A stretch of DNA of 64,000 bases, from NCBI GenBank assembly GCA_001931875.2, contig MSJH02000695.1, positions 1 to 64,000 of the forward strand, written 5' to 3'. Origin of the DNA: Byssochlamys sp. IMV 00236. Taxonomy: Eukaryota > Ascomycota > Eurotiomycetes > Eurotiales > Thermoascaceae. Shown here piece by piece: positions 20,746-33,327 of the stretch. The position numbers and the translations under genes are program-made. The notes beneath the pieces are model-generated. The model made no database searches and had not been told where the DNA came from. It saw only the letters and a list, made by a program, of their open reading frames with translations. The first letter of the stretch is position 1; each line of letters begins with the position of its first letter.

Positions 20746-21889
20746 TCAAGGCCCCCAGATTGGTCGGCTGGGGTCTTGATCCTCGCCGTCCCAGCCTTTG
20801 TAAGGCCATCCCTTTGGGAGTGTAGAATACGGAGGGAGGATATACCGGTTATCGCAGCTATCGGGTCCAACGCAGTTCAAGTTGCACAGCCCGAAAACGT
20901 TGCAATAACATTGAGCGACATCTGGACAATGAACGGGCTCCATTCCGAATATCACTGCAGGTCCAATATTAGACCGGCCCAGCTATTAGGATCAGGATCT
21001 GAAAATAACTTACTGTGCCAAGAATATTCCATAATGCGCCCACTCAGCTCATCTGTCAGATCAGTGGTCTTCAGCCAGTTTCTGAAATGCTCATAGTCAC
21101 TCTTGGGTCGCTCTCGGATCTTCCACTTGGTCACGCCGAACTGTGCGCAGCAGGAAACGCCCACAACTTCTGGCACTTCTGATTCAGGGAAGAGCTCCAT
21201 AAACCCGGTCTTGAAGTATTCGCCCGCGTGGACGTCCTCGCGATGGGTATCGTGGAATGGACGTATCTCAGAAGGACAGCCTAGATTCCAGACGCACCGC
21301 AGATTGACGTACCCCTGAGCCTCCAGATAAGGGATTTGGAAGTTCCTAAGCATAGGAACGCCATCATAGTAGGGGTCATCGTTGTGCCATTGGTAGCGTA
21401 GAGAGTGGATGAAAAGCATATTATCGGGCAAGTTGTCATAGTTGTCAATGATATACCTATAAAAAGCCACTGGGTCAGCAACAGGTATCCTTCCTCAGTA
21501 ACGAACATGTCTTGTTCAAGAGGGGAGGTTGCATACGTCAGATACACCATAGACTCCCTTCCCTTGTTTATTTCCACGGTCAATTCCGCATCTTCATCAT
21601 CCACCACATAGATGCTCTTATGCCAATCCGGGAAATAGTCGAAGAGCCACGACGTGTCGTCCTTGGTCATGCTCGCCACGACCAGATCTTTCTTCAACGG
21701 GGGCAACGGAGCGTGCGAAGCTCTGGCATGTTTCGATCCTCTGCGCCGGTTTCCTCGAGACACGAGGTTGGCACTCGTCGAGTCAGCGAAGAACAGACAG
21801 TATATTCCGTATACAATCAGAATCGCCAGAGCTATCGGTTTGGCTCGATGACGGAATCTGGACTTGTACGCTCCTTTGCGGAAGAGCAT
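20746..21889 (-). CDS. DUF3431 type II membrane protein
   Basis: Exons 21889-21537, 21456-21014 and 20954-20746 give 334 aa with exact phase agreement. Residues ~19-36 are a single membrane span after a basic N-terminus, giving type II topology. The lumenal part is the fungal DUF3431 domain: V-V-A-S-M-T-K-D-D-T-S-W-L, I-Y-V-V-D-D, a Y-I-I-D-N-Y-D-N-L-P-D block, R-Y-Q-W-H-N-D-D-P-Y-Y-D-G, W-H-M-I-F-G, then a Cys-rich tail (H-C-P-D-V-A-Q-C-Y-C-N-V-F-G-L-C). The family is generally regarded as glycosyltransferase-like from topology and occasional neighbours, but no activity is established to my knowledge. Its Cys-rich tail and topology fit a Golgi or secretory-pathway location. Confidence 0.85.
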
Positions 21890-22989
21890 GGCTGTTGATT
21901 GCCGCTGCTGGACCTCGCGGCTCGACAGAACGATCTCCGACGCAGGGAATTGATCTTTGAAATGATCATCTCAACAAGTGACAATTGCAGGTCAACAAGG
22001 CGTCAGCTGAGCTGCCAGCGCGCAGCGAGGAATGCTTGTGCACACCCAGGCGGGAGCTTAAGGCGATCTTCTGGCGGGACCGGATCGCAATTGTCGAATT
22101 CCGAGCTTCGCGCAACGCAGAAGCCAAAGAACAGTAATATTTGACTCCCAGAATGATTAAAGAACAAGAACGAGAAAAGAAGTATTAAAGAACGTGGCCC
22201 TTGGACAGCTCTCACATCCCTTCGAGCTCCGCAGGCCGCGTGGAGCGCAGAGTCAGCGTCAAGCTGCCGAACAGTCCGTACGGGCGCCCCTGGAATAAAA
22301 ATACAGCCACCCCGCTGATCCGCTGGCGCGTGCTGGTCCGGTTCAACGCCAGACTTCATCGAGCAGCACTCACTGGTTAAAAGACCTTAACGAACCGACG
22401 AACAGCGGGGCGTCGTGCCACGGCGCAAGAGTGGTAGAGAAACGGCAGACGCCATGCGGGCCTCATGGACACTGGATATCCATTTCGATGGTTTCACCGC
22501 AGTGAAACAGCGTCATCGTCTGAAGACCACGGAGAAAAGAAATCCTTGGACCCTCAGCCACAACCTTAAAGCGACCCCTGAACCCTGATCCTGAAGAGAT
22601 CTAAGTATCTAGCATGGCGATCCTTCAGGGAATAATTATGCGGAAGTCCTAGCTTGCGGTTAGGTGCAGTTGGAGGTTTCCATCTTGACTACGACAATGT
22701 AGTCAGGAATAATACCCAACACGTCTTGGAGAAAGAGGATTTGGGTGATGTTGGACACTTGTCTAGCTTCCCATTCGACAACGCTGGTGTTGCTATCATG
22801 ACTCCTTGCATTAACAAACCCTCCGCGAATCTGATATGGGTCCATTGTCTATGATCCTACTAGTTTGCGATTTGCAAAATGGAACCGGAGCACCCCAGAA
22901 CTAAACTCAATCACTTTCTCAGATATGTCTATCAAAAAGGTTAAAGTGTCGTATACACATCGCGGTCATCAACTACATCCTTTCATCGC
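21890..22989. other. intergenic, no gene seen
   Basis: About 1.1 kb between the start of the DUF3431 gene and the end of the lipase gene. Several short frames occur but none shows splicing or domain support. Confidence 0.4.
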
Positions 22990-24051
22990 TCAGTTACATG
23001 CCGATATAGCATTGAAGTACCATCTGTGAGCTTCAATGTCCAAACCAGTGGCCGTTCCATCATTACCTGCCTCGGAGTCGATACCTTGAATGACTTGAAT
23101 ATCGGATGCGGTTACTGGATCACCAGATGCGCTCGTGATCCAATACTCAGGACTGGGCTGGCTAAAACCTAACGACTTGGGTGGTAGCTTAGGAACAGGA
23201 TCATCCGTGTGGGTAAGACGGTAGGTGGCATCGCTTTGCGACGTGATGTATTGGGCCAACGCTTCGTTTCCGACACGGGGGCATCCAAACGTATACTATG
23301 CGAGTTCTAATCAGTTCTCTGGTCTGTATGGATTTCATCTTATGGTAAGGACATACGAGGTCAAGGGTGTGTCCGGAATTTCTCAGAACAACGCCTCCAA
23401 GCGTAGCTAACGCTGCACCAAGACTGTGTCCGGTGATGACTAGCTTGTAACCCGAATATGTCGAGAGAGCCGAATCAATTTGGCTAGTCACGGAATCCGC
23501 GACGGATCCCCAAGCTTCCCAGAATCCCGAGTGGGCTTCGCAGCCGTCACAGAGGTCAACATCGGTCTTGACAAAGTCAATGTTGGCAATCCAGTTGTCA
23601 AAGGAAGAGCTGCCACGGAAGGACAGAACTATCAGCTCGTTCGTTTTATCCACGGCCAGAAAACCGGTCGTGTCGCCATAACCAGAAGTACTTTGTGAAT
23701 GTCAATATCCGTGTCCAGTAATCGACAGAATGTCACCTACTCTGCAAATTCATCCAATGTCTCGGTGTCCGCCGCCTGTACAAGGGGGCAGTTTCCAGCC
23801 GAGCATGTCAACTTTGTGCCCGTTGAGTTGAAGTTCTCTGAACAATACGCTGCAGCGGCGTATTGTTCAAACAGGTTGAATTGGTCAAGGAGATCCGAAG
23901 AAACGTCTGTGAAAGTCGTCAGCCTGAAGGGAACATCTCATAATAAACATCTATTCAACATACCACGAGCGACCAAAGGCGCGGGTCTTCCAGCAACCAG
24001 GACGCTCAATGCGAGGGCAACACCGGCCCAGATAGATTGCAAGTTGTGCAT
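22990..24051 (-). CDS. secreted class 3 (Thermomyces/Rhizomucor-type) lipase
   Basis: Exons 24051-23964, 23906-23741, 23690-23357 and 23295-22990 give 297 aa, close to the 291 aa of Thermomyces lanuginosus lipase precursor. A signal peptide covers about the first 20 residues, with a short propeptide. The nucleophile is S174 in G-H-S-L-G (172-176); the acid is D228 in T-H-T-D-D and the His H286 in I-E-A-H-R-W-Y-F. S-F-R-G-S-S-S carries the oxyanion-hole serine region next to the lid. The segment P-K-L-P-P-K-x-x-G-F-S-Q-P-S-P-E-Y-W follows the Thermomyces lipase pattern rather than feruloyl esterase A. It should hydrolyse triacylglycerols outside the cell. The intron 2 donor is GTAGGT, less common but acceptable. 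Confidence 0.9.
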
Positions 24052-25284
24052 CTTTCTTTGCGAATTACAGGCCTGCCTGCAGACAACTGGATCGCACTGA
24101 CTGCAAAGACCGGTAGCACTAGAAGCTACTTATCCCTCCCCTCATGAAGTACAGATCCGCCCATCCTTATATCTCAGGGTACCCCTCTTGAAGTCGCCTT
24201 GGAGAATAGGGCCGGACGTAGTAGAAAGTGAAAGGTAACATCGCCGACAGTCTCTATTAGGCTGTTCTGCCCTGCAGATATATCATGCATAGCCCCCACC
24301 AATGTAAGAGTCCGATATACGAATCGGAGTTATCCTGCCCCTGTAAAACACCATCCACATTACTTGCAACAATGTGAGAGCGAGACGTCTGTGGTGGGAA
24401 GAATAGACCGATCGGCAGGTCGAATGGCCCCCTCAGCTAGCCCAGGTGGGCAGCGTGACATTCCTCGACAGCCACAAGACTTTAAATCCTTTCGCCCAGT
24501 TAGACACCTGCGCATTCTTCCGCCTAATGTACCAAGATATCGAAAGTGATATGCAGCGTCGAAGGACTGCACATTAGGAAAGTGACCTGTCGGATTAGCT
24601 ACTTGGGCCTCGTGCGCTCTAACTTCTAAGTGAGTCGGTCTAGCGTGTCAGCAGAACTACATCGTGATGATACCTGAGATCCCTCGACGGTACAAGACAC
24701 TTGATGGCTCTTCACATTCCGACGGATACCGGAGAGTTCTGGGCTCGTATATACGTGCAGCTAGACTAGCGTTTCGATACTACCTAGGTACCTAGGTAGG
24801 TACTTAGTTAGGCGATGCAGTGGCTGCTATTATATCCCCCGCTTACGAGTTAATATACATTTGATGGTTTATAATACATGACTCCAATACAGTCCCCATC
24901 CATATGTGATAGCTTATGGTTAGGAGTGACAGACATGAATGAGCAACAGGGAACACCCATGTATGTACCTAAACGGACTTCTTCATGGCTCCATCCAGTT
25001 CTCATGTTCGGGGAATAAGTACAGCCATCGCCCCGCCCCGCCCTGCCGTGTATATATTCCACAAATAGCTAGAACCTCCCATGGTTGAGCTAACATCGTG
25101 GACAGAAGATCATAGGGTGATTCTTTAATGGGCCAGGAATTAGGTACTACTCGGACAATAGAAAGTAGAGAAAAAGAACTTAATTATTCTAGCGCATAGG
25201 TTATCTTTAATGAAGGTCAGATAATAAAAATAGATAGCGCTTTTTAATACAGCTAATATAGATTAAATAATATAAAACAGTTTC
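24052..25284. other. intergenic, lipase upstream region, becoming AT-rich
   Basis: About 1.2 kb. The first few hundred bases are the lipase promoter. A CCTAGGTA-type repeat lies at 24781-24802. From about 25180 the sequence turns strongly AT-rich, marking entry into a decayed island. No intact gene. Confidence 0.4.
24781..24802. repeat. CCTAGGTA-type short repeat
   Basis: Two overlapping copies of TACCTAGGTA. The 14-mer at 24789-24802 recurs exactly and in the same orientation at 27053-27066. Confidence 0.7.
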
Positions 25285-25363
25285 TTATTTATAATAATTA
25301 AGCGGAGAGACTTCTAAAATATAGCCTGAGAGTTTTATTAAAGATAGAGCAAAGATAGGTAGA

Positions 25364-25740
25364 CTATGATAAAACCCATGTACAAGCAATCCGGTGCTGC
25401 ATCTCCTTGCTAGAAATGATATATCTAGAACCCGAGCGGTCAAAGTCATAAAAGAAACATGCTCCGTAAGCACGGTGAACAGTGGCAGTCATAGTAAGTT
25501 TGTTTTTCAAAGTCTCAGTTCCTCCGGGGCCGAGAAGACTTTTAAGCCATGAGTCAATTTTTCGGTCTTCCCAGAACAACTTGAGATAATCCCATAATGA
25601 AGAACCAGATTCGAACAAATAAGATCCGAGAAGCCACCCCATAGAGTAAGGGTAGATATGTGTATAATCACACAGCTGACTTTCAGACACATGTGTTAGA
25701 CTGAAATTGAGAAGGCCTGCCTCGAACCAATCCTCTACCT
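25364..25740 (-). pseudogene. HNH endonuclease-like domain fragment
   Basis: A minus-strand frame (open from about 25740 to 25364, no good ATG) reads ...C-D-Y-T-H-I-Y-P-Y-S-M..., then S-L-W-D-Y-L-K-L-F-W-E-D-R-K-I-D-S-W, L-L-G-P-G-G-T-E, N-K-L-x-M-x-A-T-V-H. This order matches the fungal HNH_2 layout (His of H-I-Y-P-F, spacer with W-x-L-x-x-F-W, then N and a second His). Conserved neighbours are weakened, no N-terminal part is present, and the surroundings are AT-rich, so it is scored as a relic. Identification is from memory of the family pattern, without an alignment. Confidence 0.4.
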
Positions 25741-26137
25741 AACCACCTATGGTTATCCATATTCCATTCGAGCCGGCAGCAATATTATCACGTACCTGCT
25801 TGTTCCGCTTCGCAATGATGTGGCAAATTTGAGGTTCACTCGATTGGCATGCCGAGAATATCGTTTCGTGATGTATTGATATATATCCGAGTTTCAACTT
25901 AGCCAAGTACAGTTATTCTGCTATTTGACCTATAGAGTCAAGTCAGCCTCGATATATGTATATAGAATACGCACGCATGTCTTTCTCACCAAGGATATGT
26001 TGCATGTGGTTTTTGTCTTCATATGCAATTTCTGAGGTAATGTTCCTTAACCAAGGGTACCTTGACCTCCCCAACGGTCAACCACGCGAAGAGCGCTACC
26101 TATGCTAAGCGCCCTTGCCCTTTTGCTAGCCTTATAG

Positions 26138-26763
26138 TCACCTAAGATAATTGGCTCGTTCATTGGCTATCTCCTGCAAGTCATCCAATCGGTTTTCGTG
26201 GCGGTCGTGAAAGCATCGGACCCTGGATAGAAAGGTCCCGAAAGGAGACACCTCCCACGTATATAGAAGATAAGGACTCGCGATAGGAGGATAAGCCACT
26301 GTGCGACGATAGGCGATAATCAAAGCATGAAAGTTTGCTGCGGCACTCTGGGCGACATCTAAGCACCATCCCCCAAACGCAAAAGCTCGGCCTATACTCA
26401 ATGCCACTAAAACAGCCTTGAATCGCACCTCTGTTGTCATGATGGAGTTTAGCTTCCAGCACGATAACGGTACGTATCAAGGTGTCCAGGGGTTCAGGGG
26501 TGAGGAAAACGAAAACTCGCAGACGCTCATTTTGAAACTGAGCTATGAAAGTCCTAACATATGGAGGATAGTTGGGATAAAGGCATGTCATTAATCCGAC
26601 CAGTTCTAGATTGAGCAATATATACCGCATATGCTTTGAATATATGAGTATCATAGATAGAATCTCCCTCAGTTTCAAAGTCTTTAGAATCATACAGCTC
26701 TGGTTTATAAGTCTCCATGAACTCTTGGAAGCAGATGCACGTTATTGGTATTGAGTTGAACAT
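26138..26763 (-). pseudogene. decayed coding sequence, family unknown
   Basis: Overlapping broken minus-strand frames at 26763-26554, 26693-26181 and 26440-26138. The last reads like protein (L-V-A-L-S-I-G-R-A-F-A-F-G-G-W-C, then H-D-R-H-E-N-R-L-D-D-L-Q-E-I-A-N-E-R) but has no recognisable domain. The frame changes suggest one gene broken by indels. No family assigned. Confidence 0.25.
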
Positions 26764-26802
26764 GCAAGAGTTCTAATTAATGCATTTTCGAGATCAGTCC
26801 AA

Positions 26803-27282
26803 TTAGCAAGGCATTGATTTTCTAGACGAGATGCTTGAACTTTGATAAAGCGCTCTTTGCACCTGTCTGCGGCTGACTTTTCCGTTGGCATGATGGGGGT
26901 TAAGTATCAACGAGGACGAGAGTAAAAAGCCTTGCAAGTTCGCGGGGAAAGTCTCTGTTAACGCAGTTAATCTCATAGATCTGGTGATAATCTCCGGTGA
27001 ATTTTGCCATCGTCCAAAGCGGATCGTTCTGCGAGTGATATTCAATGAGTGATACCTAGGTAGGTATTCAATATTAATGAAACCATAAGAACTATCTTCG
27101 TATCTCTGTTGGTTTCTCAAGCCAGAACTGAGCGTTGGTGTTTCAGAAACGCCGACCTCGATAACAAACGTTGGATAGTCATCCAGCCTGTTCCTTGAGC
27201 GAGACTTAGTATTAGGAGCTGACTTGCTTTGATTGATTCCAAGACTACCTAATCCTAAGGCATTATTATTTGATCCTTTCAC
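26803..27282 (-). pseudogene. fragment of a fungal repeat family with D-D-Y-P-T-F-V-I-E-V-G-V-S-E motif
   Basis: A 159-codon minus-strand frame with L-D-D-Y-P-T-F-V-I-E-V-G-V-S-E-T-P-T-L near residue 35. Similar W/Y-P-T-x-V-x-E-x-G-x-S-E segments occur in a large, mostly uncharacterised set of Aspergillus proteins often found as fragments near mobile elements. The part after the motif does not follow that family and may be frameshifted. Classed as a remnant. Confidence 0.35.
27053..27066. repeat. second exact copy of the TACCTAGGTAGGTA 14-mer
   Basis: Same 14 bases and orientation as at 24789-24802. The two copies bracket the HNH-like decayed island. Confidence 0.7.
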
Positions 27283-27609
27283 TAGTTAGTTACAGCTTAG
27301 CTAACTAACTCAAGTAACTAACTATGATGCCCGGGGAAGCAGCGGCTTCACCGCCTAGATGCTTAGCAGCGCAGATCGCCACTGTCGACGTCTCTCCGCA
27401 AAGTGCTTTCGCCTCGCCCGAGGTACTTCATCCAGGGACGATCGCACGCCATTCTCCGTACCATCATCTTGTCTGGCCTCTCTGCTCATTCTTATTCCTT
27501 TCTCTGTATAGACTGTTACTTCTGTTTCGCTCCCTTTCTTCGCCCCCTTCCCCCCGCTGGTCGAAAGGATTGGCCAGACTGCCTCCGCATTGTCGTGGTT
27601 GTGATCTGG

Positions 27610-30600
27610 ATGCCTCCAAGGTCCCTTCTACCTCCATACCGGTGTTCTGCTCGATTTCATTGTTACGCAGCCGGGTCCACGCTTCGCTTGCCCTTGCTTC
27701 GACAACGCGTCGGGCAGCCTTACTCTACTCTCCGTCAGTCGGCCTTGCAGCGTCCGGTTTCTCAGCGCTATCATCAGTCCTCTGCGCCTGCTGGCCTCTC
27801 TGCTCGTCCTTTCTCCTCCAAATCCCTTCTTCTTCTCTCGGTGAACTCTTCCGCGGGCTCTACGATGACCAAGGTGGAACGTGTGACGGATCAGCTGGAG
27901 AAGCCAGAGCTTGATGATCGCTCCTATCGGGTCATCCGCCTTGGGAACAAGCTCGAGGCGCTGTTGGTTCATGATCCCGACACAGATAAGGCCAGCGCGG
28001 CCGCAAATGTGAATGTGGGAAACTTCTCTGACGATGGCGATATGCCTGGAATGGCACATGCCGTGGAACATCTGCTGTTTATGGGCACGAAAAAGGTAAA
28101 TCAGCGGAGCCTGCTGTTATGTCTCCAGAACCTGACTAGGTATTGACTACTCTTGTCATAGTACCCTAAGGAGAATGCCTACAATCAGTACCTGGCAGCC
28201 CACTCGGGATCGTCCAACGCCTACACGGCCGCAACGGAAACGAACTACTTCTTCGAAGTCGCCGCGACGTCAGAGTCAAGTGACGGCCATGGCAGCGGTC
28301 AGTCGACTCCAGCGGAAGTCACCAATGGCAACGTGAATGGGACATCTGGCAGTGCCGGCTCGTCCTCGACCGATTTAGTCCCTCCTCTGTATGGCGCGCT
28401 GGACCGCTTTGCTCAGTTCTTCGTCTCACCCCTGTTTCTAGAGTCGACTCTAGATCGAGAATTGAGAGCGGTAGACTCGGAGAACAAGAAGAACCTGCAG
28501 AGCGACATTTGGCGTCTAATGCAGTTGAACAAGTCCTTGTCGAACAAGGAGCACCCTTACCATCACTTCTCGACTGGTAACCTGCAGACGCTGAAGGAGG
28601 AACCGCAGAAACGCGGGATCGACGTTCGCAAAGAATTTATTGATTTCCACTCCAAGCACTATTCGGCTAACCGGATGAAGTTGGTCGTTCTGGGAAGGGA
28701 ATCTCTGGACCAGTTGGAACAATGGGTAGCTGAGCTTTTTGCCGATGTGAAGAACAAAGAGCTCCCACAAAACCGTTGGGATCATGTCCAACCGTTTACG
28801 GAGGAGCATCTCTCCACTCAGATATTTGCGAAACCCGTGATGGATACGCGCTCGTTGGACATCTATTTCCCTTTCCTCGACGAGGAGAATCTGTACGAGT
28901 CCCAACCCAGCCGCTACATCAGCCATCTTATTGGTCATGAGGGACCAGGTAGTATTCTGGCTTACATCAAAGCCAAAGGATGGGCTAACGGCCTTTCGGC
29001 GGGAGCCATGCCAATCTGCCCTGGGTCTGCTTTCTTTACTATATCCGTTCGCCTGACTCAAGAGGGTCTGAAACAGTACCGTGAGGTCGTCAAGGTGATT
29101 TTCCAGTACATCGCCATGATCAAGGAAAGGACACCCGAACAATGGATCTTCGACGAGATGAAGAATTTGGCCGAGGTTGATTTCCGCTTCAAACAGAAGT
29201 CGCCTGCTAGCCGATTCACCAGTCGTTTGAGTAGCGTCATGCAGAAGCCATTGCCTCGGGAATGGTTGCTGAGCGGTTCGAGTCTGCTGAGGAAGTTCGA
29301 CCCAGAAGCGATCACCAAGGCCATGTCCTACCTGCGGGCGGACAATTTCAGGCTCATGATCGTGGCCCAGGATTACCCAGGGGACTGGGATTCCAGGGAG
29401 AAGTGGTATGGAACGGAATATAAGGTTGAAAAGATCCCAGAGGACTTCTCGTCCGAGATCCATAAGGCGCTTGGCTCGTCTCCTCAGGAGAGGATATCTG
29501 ATCTGCATATGCCACACAAGAACGAGTTCGTCCCCACGAGACTCTCAGTGGAGAAGAAAGAGGTTCCGGAGCCAGCAAAGACACCGAAACTGATTCGTCA
29601 CGATAATCGTGCGCGTATTTGGTACAAGAAAGATGACCGTTTCTGGGTCCCTAAGGCCACAATCCATGTGACACTGAGAAATCCCCTTGTGTGGGCCACT
29701 CCTGCAAACCATGTCAAGGCCAAGCTCTACTGCGAGCTTGTGAGAGATGCTCTAGTCGAGTACTCGTATGATGCGGAGCTTGCGGGGCTTGATTACCACC
29801 TGTCAGCTAGCATCTTTGGCCTGGATGTCTCTGTGGGTGGCTATAATGATAAGATGGCTGTGCTGCTAGAGAAAGTTCTCACTAGTATGCGTGACCTGGT
29901 CGTGAATCCTGATCGCTTCAAGATCATCAAGGAACGGCTGACGCGGGGCTACCGCAATGCGGAATACCAACAGCCATTTTATCAGGTCGGTGATTCCACC
30001 AGATATCTAACCTCAGAGAAGACCTGGATAAACGAGCAGTATGCGGCGGAACTAGAGGACATCGAGGCAGATGATGTCGCTAGTTTCTTTCCTCAAATTC
30101 TCAGACAAACCCACATTGAGGTTCTGGCTCATGGAAACCTTTACAAGGAGGATGCTCTGAAGATGACGGACCTGGTGGAGACGATCCTCGCAGGTCGCCC
30201 ACTGCCGCAATCTCAGTGGCATGTCCGCCGGAACATAATCTTTCCTCCTGGAAGCAACTATATCTACGAGAAGACCTTGAAGGACCCAGCCAATGTTAAC
30301 AACTGTATCGAGTACTACTTGTTTCTGGGCAGTCTTGTTGACAGTGTTCTGAGGGCCAAGCTGTTACTATTTGCTCAGATGACAGATGAGCCGGCATTCG
30401 ACCAGCTTCGCAGCAAGGAGCAGCTAGGATATGTTGTCTGGAGTGGTGCGCGTTACTCCGCCACGACTCTAGGATACCGGGTGATCATCCAGAGTGAACG
30501 CACTGCCGCGTACTTGGAGTCTCGCATTGATGCTTTCTTGAGTCGGTTCGCCGACACTCTGGAGAACATGACCGAGGATGAGTTCGAGGGTCACAAGCGC

Positions 30601-31293
30601 AGCATTATAAACAAGCGACTGGAAAAGTTGAAGAATCTTGCATCTGAGACCAACCGGTATTGGTCGCATATCGGATCCGAGTACTTCGATTTCTTGCAGA
30701 ACGAGGTTGATGCTGCACGCGTCAGGGGTCTTTCTAAGCAAGAGATGGTCGAATTCTACCGCCAATATATTGATCCTCAATCTCCTACCAGAGCTAAAGT
30801 CTCGATTCATCTTAACGCCCAGGCCGGCGAAGCGGCCAAGAATGCGGATCCTCAGGAGCTGAAATCCAAGTTTATCTCTCTCCTGGGTGCACAACTGGAG
30901 GCAGCAGGGTTCACGGCTGATCCTGAGAAGCTGCAGGCTGCCTTTGCAGAAATTGACTTGTCTGCTGGCAATGAGGCACAGATCCTTTCCACAGTTAAAT
31001 CTTTCCTCACGTCTGAGCTGCAGCTTCCCGAGGAAAAGGCGCTCCCTGTTATTTCACAAGCGCAACAGCTTCTGGGTGTTCAGCTGATGCAGTCAGGTAC
31101 CAACAGATCGCCCAATGGAGACAAGAAGTCTTCAGCAGAGCAGGGTGCTAAGACCAGTGTCAATGGGGACCTGCCCCGGGGACCAACATACATCACCAAC
31201 GTTCCTGAGTTCAAGGCGCGTCTTGCAGTTAGCGCTGGACCCAGTCCTGTCGTTGACCTCACTGAGTTTGAGGATTTTGAACCCAAGCTTTAA
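27610..31293 (+). CDS. insulysin-like M16 zinc metalloprotease (Ste23/IDE type)
   Basis: Exons 27610-28095 and 28162-31293 give 1205 aa from the first ATG of the frame, or 1120 aa from the ATG at 27865. The zinc site is H-A-V-E-H (inverted HxxEH), residues 65-69 counted from the inner start, with the distal Glu in the A-V-D-S-E-N-K-K-N block. Typical IDE segments follow: G-S-S-N-A-Y-T, Y-P-Y-H-H-F-S-T-G-N, G-H-E-G-P-G-S-I-L-A-Y-I, R-S-K-E-Q-L-G-Y-V-V-W-S. Inner start plus catalytic chamber match yeast Ste23, which trims a-factor and degrades small peptides. The longer N-terminus is Arg/Ser-rich and could target mitochondria. A Ser/Gly/Thr-rich insertion of ~40 residues follows the E-T-N-Y-F-F-E-V strand, and a ~100-residue tail exceeds the family core. 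Confidence 0.92.
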
Positions 31294-31763
31294 AGAGTAT
31301 TTGAAGCCTGAATCCACGATCATGGCCGGCATTGGGCGTGTCGAGACCACTTTCGGTTTACAATGTTGTTGCTGGTCTATTGGAGACATCTAGAGTGCTT
31401 GGTGTAGACTCACGATACGATAGAATCTTGTAACGCTACCTATACAGCATTAAAAAAAAAAAGCAAATTTTATTATGATCTTTCCACGATGGCCTCCGTT
31501 TTCCATCCAAAACTACCAGTCTGAAGAATTGCGCTTTGTATAATAAGCCGTAAAGTGAACTTCAATCTTGGCGCGGTGGAACGTTTTCGCGGAGTTCGCT
31601 CTGTTCTCTCTCCACCGCCCAGCTTCGCCGCCTTGCGGTTGCGACAGAGAGAGCTTCCGACTCCAGCTGGCCAATTCCTTCAACCGCCATCTTAAGAGGC
31701 CCATATCTGTTGTGGAATTGAAACCAGGCCGTCTTTTAGAGACCTAACAGATTTTCGTTCAAG
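31294..31763. other. intergenic, no gene seen
   Basis: About 470 bp: 3' region of the metalloprotease with an A-rich tract at ~31451-31465, then the CFIm25 promoter. Confidence 0.4.
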
Positions 31764-32883
<1,120 letters not shown>

Positions 32884-33327
32884 GTGTTACAGTGAGAAGA
32901 AGCGTTTCCAAGGAAGATAATAGGGTGATTTCAATCGGGCCATCATGGCGTGGGTCTCATATCTTGGTAAGCTTTTCACCATGAGGCATCCTACTGCCCA
33001 GGAGGCGAGAGCGTGGTCTGTCCGATGCATCCAAGTTTGAAGGGCGTCGTAACTTATCCGACGCAGGCGTTTAAAAGGAGCGAAATACCGTATAAGTACT
33101 TTCTATCTGTCTATGTAGGTTATATCTAGATTTGCGACAATGAAAAACCGTTTCTCAATTGCTGCTTTGATACTCGGTGATATATGTACGGTTGTAAGTC
33201 CTTTCAATACAACTTGATGGGACGTGATGCGTCTTCGATCTGATACTCACTTATCGCTCCAGTCTTGCTAAGCTGCTGCTCATATCTCTTACCGCGAAGC
33301 CAAAGCACCGTCACATAGAAGTCGTGG
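32884..33327. other. convergent intergenic region
   Basis: About 440 bp between the 3' ends of CFIm25 and the flavin reductase-like gene. An ATG at 33140 followed by 18 codons and a GTAAGT is present on the plus strand, but no continuing frame was found. Confidence 0.4.

Noticed and set aside
22003..22359. 118-codon minus-strand frame upstream of the DUF3431 gene
   Set aside because: No splice context, no homologous motif, and high Arg/Gly of random GC-rich type.
28516..29517. 333-codon minus-strand frame inside the metalloprotease gene
   Set aside because: Antisense shadow of a strongly conserved exon; no domain or splice support.
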